A DNA stretch of 64,000 nucleotides, from NCBI RefSeq assembly GCF_021155765.1, contig NC_060107.1:12262501-12326500 (forward strand). Direction: 5' to 3'. Position 1 is the first letter of the stretch. Each line of letters begins with the position of its first letter. The translations under genes and the position numbers were made by a program. The DNA is from Diprion similis. Lineage: Eukaryota > Arthropoda > Insecta > Hymenoptera > Diprionidae. This document shows, one piece after another, positions 14,665-27,617 of this stretch. The notes beneath the pieces were generated by a model. The model saw nothing but the letters and a program-made list of their open reading frames with translations. It searched no databases and was not told the origin of the DNA.

Positions 14665-15498
14665 CGCTCATACAAATCAATTCGGAGACCAGAAATTTTC
14701 GGCTTCAAAAATCGCAAAAAAAGTAAGGCTAACCCCTTTGGATTTTTGGCGCAAATTTCGACGACTCTGAAAAGTGCTGCAATTAATTCTTTATGGCACT
14801 ATTCCGACGTAATTTTGCGAGAGGAATCGATGAGGCGCAGTCCCAATACGCTGCGAGCAACGGATCAAAAGTTACAGCCAAAAAACTGCAGATTTTCATC
14901 GTCATTTCTCTGCTGTTGGTCCTACGCTTTTTTTAATGTGTTTTTCGAGTTCCTGGCGTTCCAATTAGCCTAGAAACGCTCATACAAATCAATTCGGAGA
15001 CCAGAAATTTTCGGCTCCAAAAATCGGAAAAAAAGTAAGGCTAACCCCTTTGGATTTTTGGCGAAAATTTCGACGACTTCGAAAAGTGCTGCAATTAATT
15101 CTTCAGGGCACTATTCCGACGTAATTTTGCGAGAGGAATCGATTAGGCGCAGTCCCAATACGCTGCGAGCAACGGATCAAAAGTTACAGACAAAAAACTG
15201 CAGATTTTCATCGTCATTTCTCTGCTGTTGGTCCTACGCTTTTTTCAATGTGTTTTTTGAGTTCCTGGGGTTTCAATTAGCCTAGAAACGCTCATACAAA
15301 TCAATTCGGAGCCCAGAAATTTTCGACTCCAAAAATCGCAAAAAAAGTAAGGCTAACCCCTTTGGTTTTTTGGCGAAAATTTCGACGACTTTGAAAAGTG
15401 CTGCAATTAATTCTTTAGGGCACTATTCCGACGTAATTTTGCGAGAGGAATCGATGAGGCGCAGTCCCAATACGCTGCGAGCAACGGATCAAAAGTTA

Positions 15499-15619
15499 GA
15501 ATTAAAAATAGAAAGACGCATTTTTTAAATTTTCCTGCTACTGATCTCCGCCTCGCAATTTCTTTACTGTAGGTCCCACTGTATTCAAACTTTTCCATCG
15601 TAGCTTGAGAGACGATATC
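15499..15619. other. Edge of the satellite array, transition DNA
   Basis: Identity to the monomer stops at 15498. A short stretch near 15556-15585 (atttctttactgtaggtccc) still resembles the monomer segment atttctctgctgttggtcct, so a decayed monomer piece may persist past the edge. Nothing else is recognisable. Confidence 0.4.
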
Positions 15620-16630
15620 GATGAGCGTTCGGGACGTCCAAAAATAGCAACATCTGACGATAATATCGCGAAAGTTCATCAAACGATGTTAAGGGGTTAC
15701 ATCTAGTCATCGGCCGAAAAAAAGGCGTATTTTGTCATTTTTTGGGGGGGAAAATGGTTACAGGTTTCGAATTTTTCTTTCCATAGTAAGGGGGATATCT
15801 TTGAGTATGTTTTAGAATTTTTCCATTGGAAAAATTAATAAATGGTAATTTTACAGTGTATCCGTACGGACGCTGTTCAAAAAAGGCCTTCAGCGGTGAC
15901 CACTGCAACTGCCGAACCAATCATCTGAAATCAAATAATCAAACAAATTTAGTTCTCTGTATAGTATTATCTAGTCTTTAATCTTAGGATTTGACAAAAT
16001 ATGAATTTTTGAAAAAATGGTCGCTAATCGAAAGTGGTACTCCAAATTCCGGTCAAAGAATCACTCTATTTTCCTTGATATTGAAAAAAGTATGAATGGA
16101 AAAAAAATCCTCCCATTAAAGACTGCCTTCAGATATAAAAAAATGTATGCAAAATTTCAGACAAATCGTTCCACTCGTTTTTGAGATATCGTGGTCACAG
16201 ATTTCTAAACGAGAGTCGAAATAAAGTAAGAAAGATAGCACAGGCTGTGAATACATCTAAAGACCGTGTTTGTCACGTATTGAATCAAGCCTTAGGCATG
16301 AGTAACCTGTTTGTGCATTGGGTGCCGCCTGTGTTCACGTTCAACCAAAAACTTGTTTGAATGAACATTTCCAATGCTCTGTTGACGCAGTTCGGGTGCA
16401 ATAAAACACAGTTTTGGCGCCAATTAATTACTGTACACGAAACTTGGATATACCTTCATACACTTTAACCAAGAGTACAGTCAAAACAGCGGATTGCGAA
16501 GGGAAAATCAGCTTCAAAAAAACAAAAACTGTTTTTTCGGCTAGGAAAGTGATGGTGATTTTTTTTTGGCATAGTTGAGGACTCATCTTAATCGATGCTA
16601 TTTTATTTTGTAGGGCAAAATGCTCGCTGC
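15620..16630 (+). mobile_element. Degenerate mariner-type transposase remnant, split by an insertion
   Basis: Two blocks translate into mariner transposase sequence. Block one (15620-15700) reads DERSGRPKIATSDDNIAKVH, matching the linker between the helix-turn-helix motifs of mariner transposases. Block two starts at 16226 with VRKIAQAVNTSKDRVCHVLN, then LGMSNLFVHWVPP, and later ITVHETWIYLH, QSKQ, KGKSASKKQK and FWHS-GLILID. The order and spacing are those of the family. The copy is dead. Block two has in-frame stops (TGA after NQKLV). The first catalytic Asp of the D-E-T-W motif is His (16436-16438), and FWDS reads FWHS. The family is known to catalyse cut-and-paste transposition at TA. The 15701-16225 stretch between the blocks is not transposase. 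I could not define terminal inverted repeats. Confidence 0.8.
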
Positions 16631-16639
16631 TACTTCAAA

Positions 16640-18453
16640 GTCGTTAACTCCTCGAGCCTCCTTTTAGTGAATGCCACATGTAGACCTTAGAGCATATAAT
16701 ACATAAAGGTAACCAAACCTATCCTGTCCCATAAACGGTGAGTGAAGAAAGGATAGGTATCGAAGCTTGAGTACCTTTCTCTCTCACAAAATGTGATTGG
16801 CCGGTTTAAAATAGTCACGTGGCTATGTCAGAACTGCACCAAGCGATGCGATAAGGGAGCAGACTGCGGAAATAGAAAATGACAAATCAAATTGTTCGAG
16901 CGTTAATTTTCACAAGGAAGGGATATTAGAAACTGTATGGGTCAGGTTACTGTTCACATTCCCTTCGGAATCAGTTTCTCACATATATTTGATATTACAC
17001 AGATTACCAGCGATACACGAAATACGTTCCTTTCAATCATGAATAAGTATTATATAATATAAGCGCTAACCAGTAATTCCTCCATGTTTATTCTTAATTA
17101 TCGCTGATATTGAGTTTTCATTAAACATAAGTACTGATAATATATTTATTCTAAGTGCTCAGTTAGTAGCGATATAAGTAAAGTAAGGTACTAAGTTAAG
17201 TGTACAGTTTAATAAACTATGGTCAAAGTGCCATTGTATGAATAGAACTATCATGTTTTGGCACAGTTAATGCATTAGCACATCAATGATTTCTTCAAAC
17301 CCAAAATCTCAAAAATTCGATCCAAATACCAAATTCGTAAAGCAATTAGTTCTCTTTCGAACAAAAACTATCCTTTTTTGTTACAATTTTATTGTGATGA
17401 ATTCTTAAGTGTAAATTTAATATAATATGCTAATATAGAATTGCATTCGGTTTTGAGTTTTACGAGATATTAAATGGGACAATATCGGAAGTCATACATT
17501 TTCTTTACAGTTAATTTTTTCATTGAACATCATCTGCAGTTCCAACAAAAGACTAACGATAAAGTAATTGAGCTCGTAAATACTAAACAATCAACTTGTT
17601 ATGTACAACAGCATGATATTTTTTTAATTGCAGGCATTAATGAGTATCACATTTACATATGGACTCATTAAAATAAAGTTCAAAATTTACCGATAAAAAA
17701 TGAGTGAAAAATATAAACCTATATATTGCGATGTTATAAACTTGTAGATATTTTCTGTGCAAATACGTGGTGAAGGGGCGGATATTATATGTATGGATAT
17801 GATATCCACCCATGAGATAATTGATCGTAAAAATGTATGACCCTGACTACAAATGTAAAATGTATATTTTCAGACGATGAATCATTTTCGTTGACTACTT
17901 TGTTGAATTGAAGGAAAAACAAATGAACTGATTTCGCAATAATTGATATTTGCAAGCTCAGTTTAATAAATATTTGTTGCGTTAATAAGTCTCTTGTTTC
18001 TATTTACAGTATTGATTTCTCCTTCCATATTGTGCATTTCATATATTGCAGCCGTATGGATGCTAAGATGGTGAGAAATGACTATATAATCTTCCGATAT
18101 CTTATATGCTCTGCTTTTTACAGCGGTTTCAATATGACCAACGTTTTGTTCAAAACAGCATGAGAAGTTAGTGGAAACAGTACTCTAAGCGTATTTTAGA
18201 CGCACGGTACCTCGCAAGGTACGAAGACTTGTCAATATTCGCAAGATTTGCTGACAGATCAGTTTCTTAGGCTCTATATGTACAGTTGTCAAGATAATAT
18301 CTGTTATACTTTGAAAATTGTTTTTTTTTTAATGTAAAATGTTCAAAACAATCGGGGTACAGCGCTTTTCATAGAATAGAACGTTTACTTGACTTTATTA
18401 TTTTCAGTATACACAAAAATTAACAACCGTTTTTATCAAGTTATCACTGAAGT
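16640..18453. other. Intergenic, nothing recognised
   Basis: AT-rich DNA between the mariner remnant and the GDPGP1-like gene. I see no convincing exon, RNA gene or repeat. The last few hundred bases should hold the promoter and 5' UTR of the downstream gene; no clear TATA box was found. Confidence 0.5.
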
Positions 18454-19932
18454 ATGTCGGAGGTCAACGCAATTACTAAATTTCCGACATTCCAGTACGA
18501 AGACAAAGACTTCAACTTTGTCGTCACGGCGGGTCACGGATTAAAATCCAGATTTGATTCGCTCCTCACAGAGAAATGGAAAGATGCAAAAGAAAACGGA
18601 ATATTGTGGATGAATTTAAACATTGCAAAAGAGAGAACTTTGCCAGGAAATTACGGTCTCCTAGTCCAAGTAAGTTTTCTGACAAAAAAGTATAACTTGC
18701 AGGTGCAAATATCATTCTATACTTCGAATCATTTACTTGATTTCACACAATACATGTTAACATACACTGCAGCTGCATCCGGATAAAGGGAAAAAACGAC
18801 GCAAGCTCCAAATTATCAAGTCGATATTACAACCCTTCGATTCCAAGGAATTCAATTTTGCGAATTTGCCAAATGAGGAGATCTTGTTTGACGTTGGCAA
18901 TGGAGATGGGAATGATATCGTAGCTGTGAACGTCAGCCCTTCTGGAAACTACCACAGCTTACTGATTGTCGAGCGATTTAAATGCTTACCGCAAAGAGCT
19001 ACCAAGCATAGTATCAGAAAAGCTGTTGATTTGATGCTCCTGAGTAACTCACCGTAAATACGATGCTGCGTCATGTGTTATTATTTACGTCCAGTTACAG
19101 TGTTAATTAAAATTGCATGTACACTCGCGTTAATCATCGAAGCTAAATTTACGAACTGAGGCTATCTTATTTCCATTTTCAGGTACTTCAGAATAATTTT
19201 CAACAGTTCATGTGCGCGTGCATCTATCAATCACTTACACTGGCATTTGTACTATTTGAAACGTGACATGCCGCTTGAATCCATAGTGAGTGAATTTTTT
19301 TGGCCTTAATGAAATTTGACAATAAGTACCATTTTGGTCGGAACGAATAACAGGTGTTCGATAATTTCAGAAACTCGACCATCTTCGAGGTCCCGTGTTT
19401 ATGCTGAAGGAATTTCCAGCCAAAGGATTTTGCTTGAAGTTGTCCTCATTTTCGGATTCCAACGCGATCTGCGATTTAGTTTCGTGGACGTACCTCATCA
19501 TAGATTGTCTCCACAAGTCCGAAATTCCTTACAGTATCTACTTAACCAGAGCCAAGGAAAATGTTGGCGATAAAGCTTATGAGGATATTCGGGTTTATAT
19601 TTGGGGACGAAAGCCTGAAACTGTGGTGACAAACCGCCACGATTTTGTGCCATCTGTGTGCGAGTTTTTCGGACATTTCATAGTCACAAGTAAGTATTAT
19701 AAAGATAAGACGAATGTTACTTGTGACGATTAGTCAGGAGCATTCAGATTCTATTTTATTTCAATCTGGTATGCTATTTTCTTATTTACCAGGTCGACAA
19801 TTGTACGACGACTTAACCGAAGAATTGGCGGATGAAATTTTAAACGACCTCACTTCAGACAGCTTCTTGGCTGTGAGAGATCATGTATTAGGAATGGATC
19901 TGAATGGGAGGGGATTGGTAATGACTCTATGA
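18454..19932 (+). CDS. GDPGP1: GDP-D-glucose phosphorylase (GDPGP1-like)
   Basis: Family enzymes split GDP-glucose with phosphate into GDP and glucose 1-phosphate in the cytosol, removing a mis-made sugar nucleotide. Exons: 18454-18669, 18773-19053, 19183-19285, 19371-19689, 19793-19932, all with GT-AG borders, giving 352 aa (the human protein is about 385). The start gives the family N-terminal block SRFDSLLTEKWKDA followed by LPGNYGLLVQ, then NVSPSGNYHSLLIV and the HIT-like catalytic signature HLHWH at residues 183-187. The C-terminus contains the family block YDDLTEELADEIL. Four introns are short (80-130 nt). A poly(A) signal AATAAA lies at 20257-20262, about 325 nt past the stop. The gene converges on the cuticle gene on the other strand. 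I see no truncation or frameshift. Family assignment is strong; enzyme activity is inferred. Confidence 0.9.
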
Positions 19933-20262
19933 ACAAAATTAAGTGGAAACGAGGTTCCTGTAACATCCCATAATATTGCGCAGTAACATTCTTTGTAACG
20001 CACTTGCAACATTTGCGCAACATCTTGGTAACCACGAAAGCACCCCTCATTCACATTTCATTTGTAACGTTTCAGAACATCCCAATAACAGAAACTATAT
20101 TTCAACGACGTTTACTAATAGTTTGATTAAAATCCCTAATGTCAAATTTCTCTGGTGTTTTTTGTGTTCTGCAAAAATTTCAACAATATTTATATATTCC
20201 AATAGAATCTTACATATTTCTATTCTAGTTCTATTATAACGAAATTTGTATATTTCAATAAA

Positions 20263-21114
20263 ACAAAACGTAGTACATGAAATTTTTTGGATATAGTTAA
20301 TAACGTTCTTTCGTTTTATGTCAAGAACACTGAGATATAGTAATAGTGGAAAGCGCACTGTGCACAAGAGATGGGTCGCCAGTCTATCTCCACTATCACG
20401 TATATTCCAGTTCCTAGCATTCTTTTTTTTCGCTCAAACATTATAATCACAGTTGTTGTGTCAGGCGAGACTAACGTGTCACGTAGGCACTTATTATGGG
20501 ATTTTCCTATCAATAAAGTGCGCGGAGTAAAATTTATCGTATGAAACCTACCATATTTATAATAGTAAGTCCAATGAAATTTGTGTTTGAATTATAATTC
20601 ATGTTAAATTCGTTCTAATATTTCATTGGTACTCGTACAAAACGTACGCAAGTCGAACTACCATATTTTTTCTGTGGGTTGTACGATAAACTTTTCTCCT
20701 TGCATTAGTACATAAATATGGAAGCCTACCGTAATATACAACAACGAACCGATAACTATGAAACAATTTGAAATCATAAATTGAGAATACGTCATAATTG
20801 CGATACACATTGTAAAACGTATAAAACAAGATTTCGCTGTAGTGAGGAACTAATTAATGAAGACATAAAATCGAGAAACAGGAGATGATTATATTTGCAA
20901 AATACATTGCAAAATCCTACTTCAAAACCAAACAATCATGCACTTTGGATCCACGCAGATTTTTGAAAAAATATATCCATACAAATTTCTGCATTCGTAT
21001 TTTAATATTACATACTTGTTACATCGACTGAAGAAATCTTTGCGACTTGATATTTAGGTAAAAGGTAGATATCCAAAAACTGAGGCATTCGGTGTTTACA
21101 AAAAGTATGCACTA
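20263..21114. other. Intergenic between two convergent genes
   Basis: AT-rich spacer between the poly(A) signals of the plus-strand GDPGP1-like gene and the minus-strand cuticle gene. A second AATAAA on the plus strand occurs near 20511. No gene seen. Confidence 0.5.
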
Positions 21115-21346
21115 TTTATTCATACACAATACTCTGTAACATGGCTTGCACAGCACGTCCCAAACGTACTGTATAAGCTTACAATTAAATAAAGAACTCG
21201 AAATAAGTGATAGCAGAATCAGATACTGTCGTAGTATAATTTGAGCAGAAGTTCCTCTAAATTTATGAATCGTTACACGCTACAGCTGCAGTCTACGCTC
21301 TTTCAGTGATCATATTCAATTTGAGTCAAACAAGACTGCACGTCAT

Positions 21347-22785
21347 TTACTTAGGCAAATGCTGGGCAACAGGCCGGAAGCCGTCCTTGTCAGCTACGTA
21401 GGTTACCACATAGGTTTGCCCATCGAGACCAACGAAGGCGAAGCTGCCCTTTACAACCAAACTCTCTTCGTCGGTTCCCTCGTTCACCAATTCAGCTGTT
21501 TCTTCTTTTTTCTGGCCATCGCTCAACTCGTAGCTGTATTTGTAACCACTGACTCCGATGTTGTTCTGTTCTTCCTGTTGCACGATGGTTACTTCGTTCG
21601 GACTGCCCTGCGGCGCCGACACTACCGTCCCCAAAATAGCTGCGAAGACGAGAATCTGAAAATCAAAATTGCCCCGTGCTGCACAATCAGGTGGTACCAT
21701 AACTACATTTCGGACCCTGGAATTCACAAGCGGTTACCTGGCGGTGATAAATGTGCCAGACTGACTGTCATGACCGCCGTGTTTAACCCTTTGAAGCAAA
21801 CATTTTTTTTTTTTTTTTTATCAATTTATTTTTATGTTTGAAATATTTCCGTGAAACTTCATATAAGTCCAGGGGTTTTTGACAGCACTGATAACGAATC
21901 CGACATTACATTCTGAAAATGTGAACAATTGTAGGCCGCCATATTGAATTCACCAGCTTGGATGAGGAATTTTGAAAATTTAATGTCAGATTCGTTATCA
22001 ATGCTCCCGAAAATCACATGGTATTGATTTTTAAGAAAAAATTCTGAAACGTTTCGTGAGAGATGTATTTCTCCGAAAAAATCACTTTTTGTTTGTAATT
22101 ATTTCTCTATAAAACAATAACAATAAATATTTGTTTTTGATGGATAGTTTTTTTATATTCCGTAACATCTCAGCTACCAACAAAATGCAAAAGACTCGAC
22201 AGAAATCCGTTAATTAGAGAATAAGTTGCCGAAAAGTAATGTAATTTAGGTGGTACTTCTCAGGGACCACCATGACGCAAAGGGTTAAAGTTTGAACCAA
22301 TTTTTCGGCCCATGTTTTACTTTAGATTGAATCAATGTCATAAAAAGAAGCTAAATTTTGTCAACTGAGCATTCTACTAAACGTCAGAAATTAGTTGAAC
22401 AATCAACAATCTCGTTCTTGAACACGGAATTCAACATAAGTTTGCCGTAGGTGGAATCGAGTTAGGTTATCATGTCAATTTTTTTCCAAAATGGTGGACG
22501 GTCTTTATCATGGCGGGAAATTTAAACCAGCCTCCAGAGACAGTAGAGTTTAAGCAATCGTCTTAGCATGAATAATATTCATTCTCCTGTATAAAAACGA
22601 TAGAATAGCGCCGATGTGATCTAACGTGTCACAAAATGTCGTCTACACTTCCACTGTGTTGAGTAATAATATAAATTTCGAGAGAGTGCTATAATCCTAT
22701 TATCCCAGAAGTGGGAATGAAGTTTGACTAAGGATAAGAATCCACCCCATTTCACGTAATCGATATCACCCACCGCTATCTTCAT
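21347..22785 (-). CDS. Larval-type cuticle protein, RR-1 chitin-binding (CPR family)
   Basis: Secreted structural protein of the cuticle; the RR-1 Rebers-Riddiford domain is known to bind chitin. Two exons on the minus strand: 22785-22774 (only four codons, MKIA) and 21655-21347, joined phase 0 across a 1118-nt intron, giving 106 aa. Residues 1-18 (MKIAILVFAAILGTVVSA) are a signal peptide. The mature protein has YKYSYELSDGQKKEE, a conserved ELVNEGTDEE segment, GSFAFVGLDGQTYVVTYVAD and DGFRP, which is the full RR-1 consensus. Splitting the signal peptide by an intron after a few codons is typical of this family and supports the tiny first exon. TATA box and initiator lie upstream (separate entry). 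The poly(A) signal AATAAA (minus strand) is at 21115-21120. Confidence 0.93.
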
Positions 22786-22903
22786 GATTAGACTGTTTTC
22801 TCTCGGTCCTAGCAGGTTTTCTTCTCGCAAAGATATTTCCTTGTATAGAATAGCGGCGACGATTATAACAAATCTCGGAGACCAGGATAAGTAATAAACG
22901 TGG

Positions 22904-22937
22904 AACTGATGATGCACTTTGCGAGTCCCTTTATATA
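22904..22937 (-). promoter_or_regulatory. TATA box and initiator of the minus-strand cuticle gene
   Basis: On the minus strand TATATAAA occupies 22937-22930, and an arthropod initiator TCAGTT occupies 22909-22904 with its A at 22907, 30 nt downstream of the first T of the TATA box. This predicts a 5' UTR of about 122 nt before the ATG at 22785. Spacing and motifs are seen directly; use as the start site is inferred. Confidence 0.75.
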
Positions 22938-25900
22938 GCCGGAAAATTGTCCTCTTCGCCTTACCCCTTCTTACCGGTTTCTGCTGGAAAAATGCGACAT
23001 TGCAAGGACAGTGTGTATCTTCGCTAGATGCAACGACGCGACTGCATTGATGAACATACATACGCAAAGGTCCGTGAGGCCAACGAATCAGAAAAATATT
23101 TCCGATCAGGTCAGAGTTAACATTTTGCGTTGAAAATTATTTTCCGCACCGAATTTAACTCAGCTAGTTATCTAGTTTCAATAGCATTTTTGAACGTACC
23201 AACGTTTTATAATTTTATGCTCATATACAAAGCAAAAAAAAAAAAATACAAATATATATATATATATTATATATATACATATCACCTTAAATATTTGTAT
23301 TGATCATTTGAGCATCCAAGAACTTAGTCGACAAGTAATAGCTGTATTTAACTTTCACCGGTTCTCGAGAAGAAAGGTTTGATGTATTGTGAAGATCTCA
23401 CGTGGCTCTGATTGCTCGCGGGCATTATTACCTGAAAAAATGCTACATTGTATGTACACCGCAAATATTTCTATCTCGATTTATGATTATGAATTTTATG
23501 TTAATGAGAATTTATTGCAAGTTGTACTTCCGATGGTTTTAAATTCAATGTCTGGTTCTTGCATAATTATTTTGAAAATGCAAGTTTGTTTATGGACTTA
23601 TATTAATAATAAACCCCTCGAGTGTATTTTAATTGGAATTCTTCTCAGTTATTTACACCCGACACGCACGAATGGGCTATAAATCTCATTGTCAGTATAA
23701 ACTACGGGAGGCGACGCGACGTCTTCCAGCAAATTGTGAAAGTATAATCTGCAGTTTGATCTTTTCGTACCACGCATGGACCAAAATATATTCAGTTAAA
23801 AGGCTGACAATTTATGTCCAGGTCAGTCTTAAATCTTGAAAATTTTTTACATGAATACCGCGAATTTAATGCACAAGGCTTTACAGGTAATTCGGTACAT
23901 GTACCCAATGAATGAGCGAATTGTACGCTAAAAGAATGGCTAATTTCGAGGCCCTTGGAGTCGGCAAGTGTGTCACGTTGTCGCTGGGGTGAATGAAAAT
24001 TAAAAATATGCGCTCGCACCTGCGCGAAAATCGGCAATATTAGATCAGGATCCTTGAGGACACTTTCGCAGAAACATTGCAGCAACGTAACTTTGCAAAG
24101 TTTTAACATGTTTCAGTGAGCAACATTGCAGCAGCTTGTCTTCAAAGGGTTTAAAATGATGTTCAAGTTTCTACAATGTCGTAAGTGCAGTTTATGCCTC
24201 TCATTCGCAACGCATTCTTCCACACGTACTTCAGGCATTGAGTGGTCTGCATGACGTGGAAAGAGAGACGAACAGTACCGTTGCGCAAGATCGTCAGGCC
24301 CCGCAAAATGGGCCTCTGGACTTACGTTGCAAGACACGAGATATTCCTCAGGCGCATCTTCAAATGGCAAGGTCATATTCGACGTTATGTCAGCGAGGTT
24401 GTTTCGTACCTGCACGAAGCCAGTCTAAAACTAAATGTCACAATCAATTAAATCGTTGATTTGGGCCCGTTTACTTGCGAATTGCCGTTTGTTCTCTTTT
24501 TCAAACATCTTTGATTTCAGTCAAGGAGCCTCGACAACATCCACATCGAAAATGTCATGTGGCTTTCAAGCAATTCAAAAATTTCAAGAAGATGCGGTAA
24601 TGACTCTCCATATTGTTTAACAGATTCCGTAATTTATTTATCCTTCATTCCACTTATCATTATACTTCTCTGCATACATCGGAGTCGGAAAACACATGTG
24701 ATTGATACCGCACATCAATCGTTAATCACCACTCATATTATTTCAGGTAATTAAGGTATAATAATCAGGACATAAACCGGTTAGCTTTGCTGCATTTCTA
24801 TCTCTCAAATGCATCTGAGTGCATCCGCAATTTGTTGTTGTAATTTTTTTAATAGCTACACAGTACAAGAAAAAAAAATAGCGAGTATTCTGAAACACGG
24901 CTTTGATCTACTATATTTATTCTAATATAATTCTGAAGGAAAGACTTTTTTTTCATTAATACAGAATCAGCTCAAGAAATCAAAAGTTTTATGTAGAAGA
25001 AAGACTTTTTTATTTTGCGATTAAGCAACATTGATAATAAAATTTTGTTCATTCTCCGTAACTGATTTTGCGAAAAGATCGGCAGAATATAAAGTGTGCT
25101 ATTTTCTTCGTTGTATTATGCAATCATTATCGCTTTTTTATATAATATGTATAAAAATATATGTGTTACAACGCCGCCATTTATGACTCATTAATCAAAT
25201 ATAGAGACACAGCGGCAATTATTTTGCCGTATGAGTCTCCTTCGATTTTGTGTCAAGTGTTACCTCGCAAAGTAAAAGCATTTTGCAGTCTTGTCAGTTC
25301 TAGGTAACAGATCAGCAGTCAATTTGTAATGGAATAAAAATTTTCTGCTAGTCATGTCTATTCATCTATTAAATTTCGCAATTATATTCATGAACGTAAA
25401 TTTATAACACATATCTTCTCGATTGGAATGGATTTCGTTACTGCTGGCCAAAGTTTAAAAAAAATCTTGCATAATCATTCAATTTTTTATTCGCAAAGTT
25501 TAGTACTTATTAATGTCACATTTCGATAAAATATTATAAATACGAAGAACTGTATGAGAAAATTACTCAGGCCTCAATTATTTTACTGAAAATTCATTGA
25601 AAATTGTTCAAAAATTGATAAACTCGACTTGAGAATTTTATGAATTAATTCAGGCAGTGTGATTGATTAGTATTGGTGTATTGCAGGCCATAAATTTTCC
25701 TCACCTTCTTAGGCGATGGATTTTTTACCTTTTTTTCCATACCTGCCGGCAGAGTTCGTGTCATCTATTGCCGCGTTCAGTGTCGCAATGGATTTAGCTG
25801 CCTGCTGAAAGGTCGTCTAGTCACATTTGCAGGTGACCTCAGCAGCCATTCTGCAGAGGAAAAGTGAAGTCCACGTATCTTAGCAACACAACCACCTGAG

Positions 25901-27537
25901 AAAGTGGACAGAAATTATGGATAAGTGGTTTAAAAAATGCAGCTTTATTTTCTCATTCTCGCTAAATGTGATAATTGAATTTCAGACCACTAAGAAATGC
26001 TTCAAGCGTTTAGAAACTCAGCATCTTGAAAGGTATCCAAATCACGCTGACCATGCAACCAGTCGAAATTCAACACGTGACGAGTTTTAAATAGAACCTT
26101 TCCGCTAGATAGATGTAATCGATTCCGTTGCAAGGATCGTGTAATGTCATTTACATACCTGCATTAATCAGTAACGGGTTTTCAACTGGGAAGGAACGTC
26201 GTTAGAAAAAAAAGTTCTAACCTTCGATTTTTTTATTTTCTAATGACCCTGCTTTCTGCGTCTAAAGAAAAACCAAAACGTAACAGATCGTTGACTTTTG
26301 ATGGAATGGAAGTACACTGGCGTTAATGAAAAGTATAACTGTCATCGAAGTCTGAAATATTACTCAAATTGCGTAATTTTGAAAAGTTTGAAGTATTCCA
26401 GATACCTTAATTTCGCAATATTTCTGTAATGTTGCATACACAGTTTTACAGAGAGTACAATAACGCAAATTGCAATATAATTACTACAATATGGTTAGAA
26501 TATTTCGTCCTCCAATAGGAAATTGGAACATTATCACATTATATTGTCAGTGATTTGAACGTATGCATAAAATTTTAATGTTCCTATAACGCGGGAGCTG
26601 GAATTTCAATAAATAAATATGATAGCCATTTGTCTACAGTATCGCGGGCTGAGAGTCTAATAAAATGCTAATGAATACCATCAAGAGCTATGCTTTTAAC
26701 ACGAAAATTAGCACGACAGTTTCATTGGATTGAAATGGAGAGCTGCTTAACACGTTCCTATAATATGCAGAATTGAATAATTCCATATGCATGAAGCAAT
26801 CGCCAGACTTATAGGAAGCTGTTTTATCACGGTGAGCATGTAGGCTGAAATTGCCTGCAGCTCCTGAAGAAGATTTTCTCCGGTATGCAAACATTTCGTC
26901 AATACGTATCGTGATCTACGTGCAAGGTTATATAACTGGACTTTCTTCTGTGTCAGCGTATATTCGTTTAACGATTATGTTACCAAGAGAGATCGTTCGA
27001 TGTCGCGGTGATGTCGAGTGGCTTAATGAATTCACCAATACTGTCAACGCATTTTTGTAATTACTGAATTCACGCCCCGAATTGAATGGAATGTCGAAGA
27101 TTTTTCCTTGCTTGATAATTTCCATTTCGGTCAAGTAATCGGGTTGAAGTTTAATCAGGAAAATAAAATGAACGGGTAGAATTTTGCAATAGCTACTAAA
27201 TGATAATCATGAGAAATGTCTATTTCTAATCTACTATTTCAAATCATTTGCGATTATTTGATCTAGTTTTTTTTCATTGCTATCAAGTGATAAATTACCA
27301 ATCCATCGAACGGACCAAATGATCAATACCCGAATAATCGATGGTGCGAATTTCTATGTCCCCGAATATTATTGCAGGGTAACGGTAATCGGCGGGCATC
27401 GGGAAGCCCAGAAGTCTTCTTTGTAGGAAGTGTAAATGTATGTTTCGAAATTTTATTGCACCACAAGTAGTAGGCAAAGCCTAGAGGTTGCTACCGATGG
27501 TCGAAAAGTGGGGACAAGATTTTGGGTCTACTAGGAG
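22938..27537. other. Intergenic between divergent cuticle genes
   Basis: About 4.6 kb of AT-rich DNA between the two cuticle promoters. It holds a TA dinucleotide tract (about 23246-23280) and a piece of the dispersed repeat with aacattgcagcaacgtaac (about 24060-24140). It also holds an isolated open frame at 24242-24451 that I could not connect to splice sites or to a family. No supported gene. Confidence 0.5.
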
Positions 27538-27575
27538 TATAAATAATCGGCAAAGAAGATTTGTCTTCACAGTCT
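27538..27575 (+). promoter_or_regulatory. TATA box and initiator region of the plus-strand cuticle gene
   Basis: TATAAAT lies at 27538-27544, with tcttcacagtc about 30 nt further on (around 27569) as likely initiator. This predicts a 5' UTR of roughly 50 nt before the ATG at 27618. Same arrangement as the other cuticle gene. Confidence 0.7.
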
Positions 27576-27617
27576 GATCACAGATCACAAGACACAGTCC
27601 CAAATTCTACCGACAAC

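Larger units (their letters stand above)
1..15498. repeat. Satellite DNA array, 312-bp monomer, about 49.7 copies
   Basis: Head-to-tail copies of one 312-bp unit run from the first base to 15498, each beginning with cgctcatacaaat and ending near ttagcctagaaa. Copy starts fall at 1, 313, 625 and so on with no spacer; only two copies depart from 312 bp (313 bp at 13417, 311 bp at 14042). Copies differ by a few percent, and the differences recur in blocks, so the array has higher-order structure (see separate entries). The array probably continues to the left of the window. On the right it stops inside a monomer after gatcaaaagtta. The unit is AT-rich and has no convincing coding potential; long open frames in it follow from 312 being a multiple of three. 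It is probably heterochromatic, centromeric or pericentromeric, or a euchromatic satellite block; position on the chromosome cannot be told from here. Confidence 0.98.

Noticed and set aside
1-15498. Tandem array as a possible CRISPR
   Set aside because: Units abut with no unique spacers and are 312 bp; this is eukaryotic satellite DNA.
1-15498. CENP-B box in the monomer
   Set aside because: No segment fits TTCG-N4-A-N2-CGGG; the closest TTCG segments lack the A and the CGGG.
24242-24451. Open frame of 69 codons with a basic, protein-like composition
   Set aside because: There is an in-frame stop directly upstream, no good acceptor or donor, and an equally open frame on the other strand; it touches the dispersed repeat.
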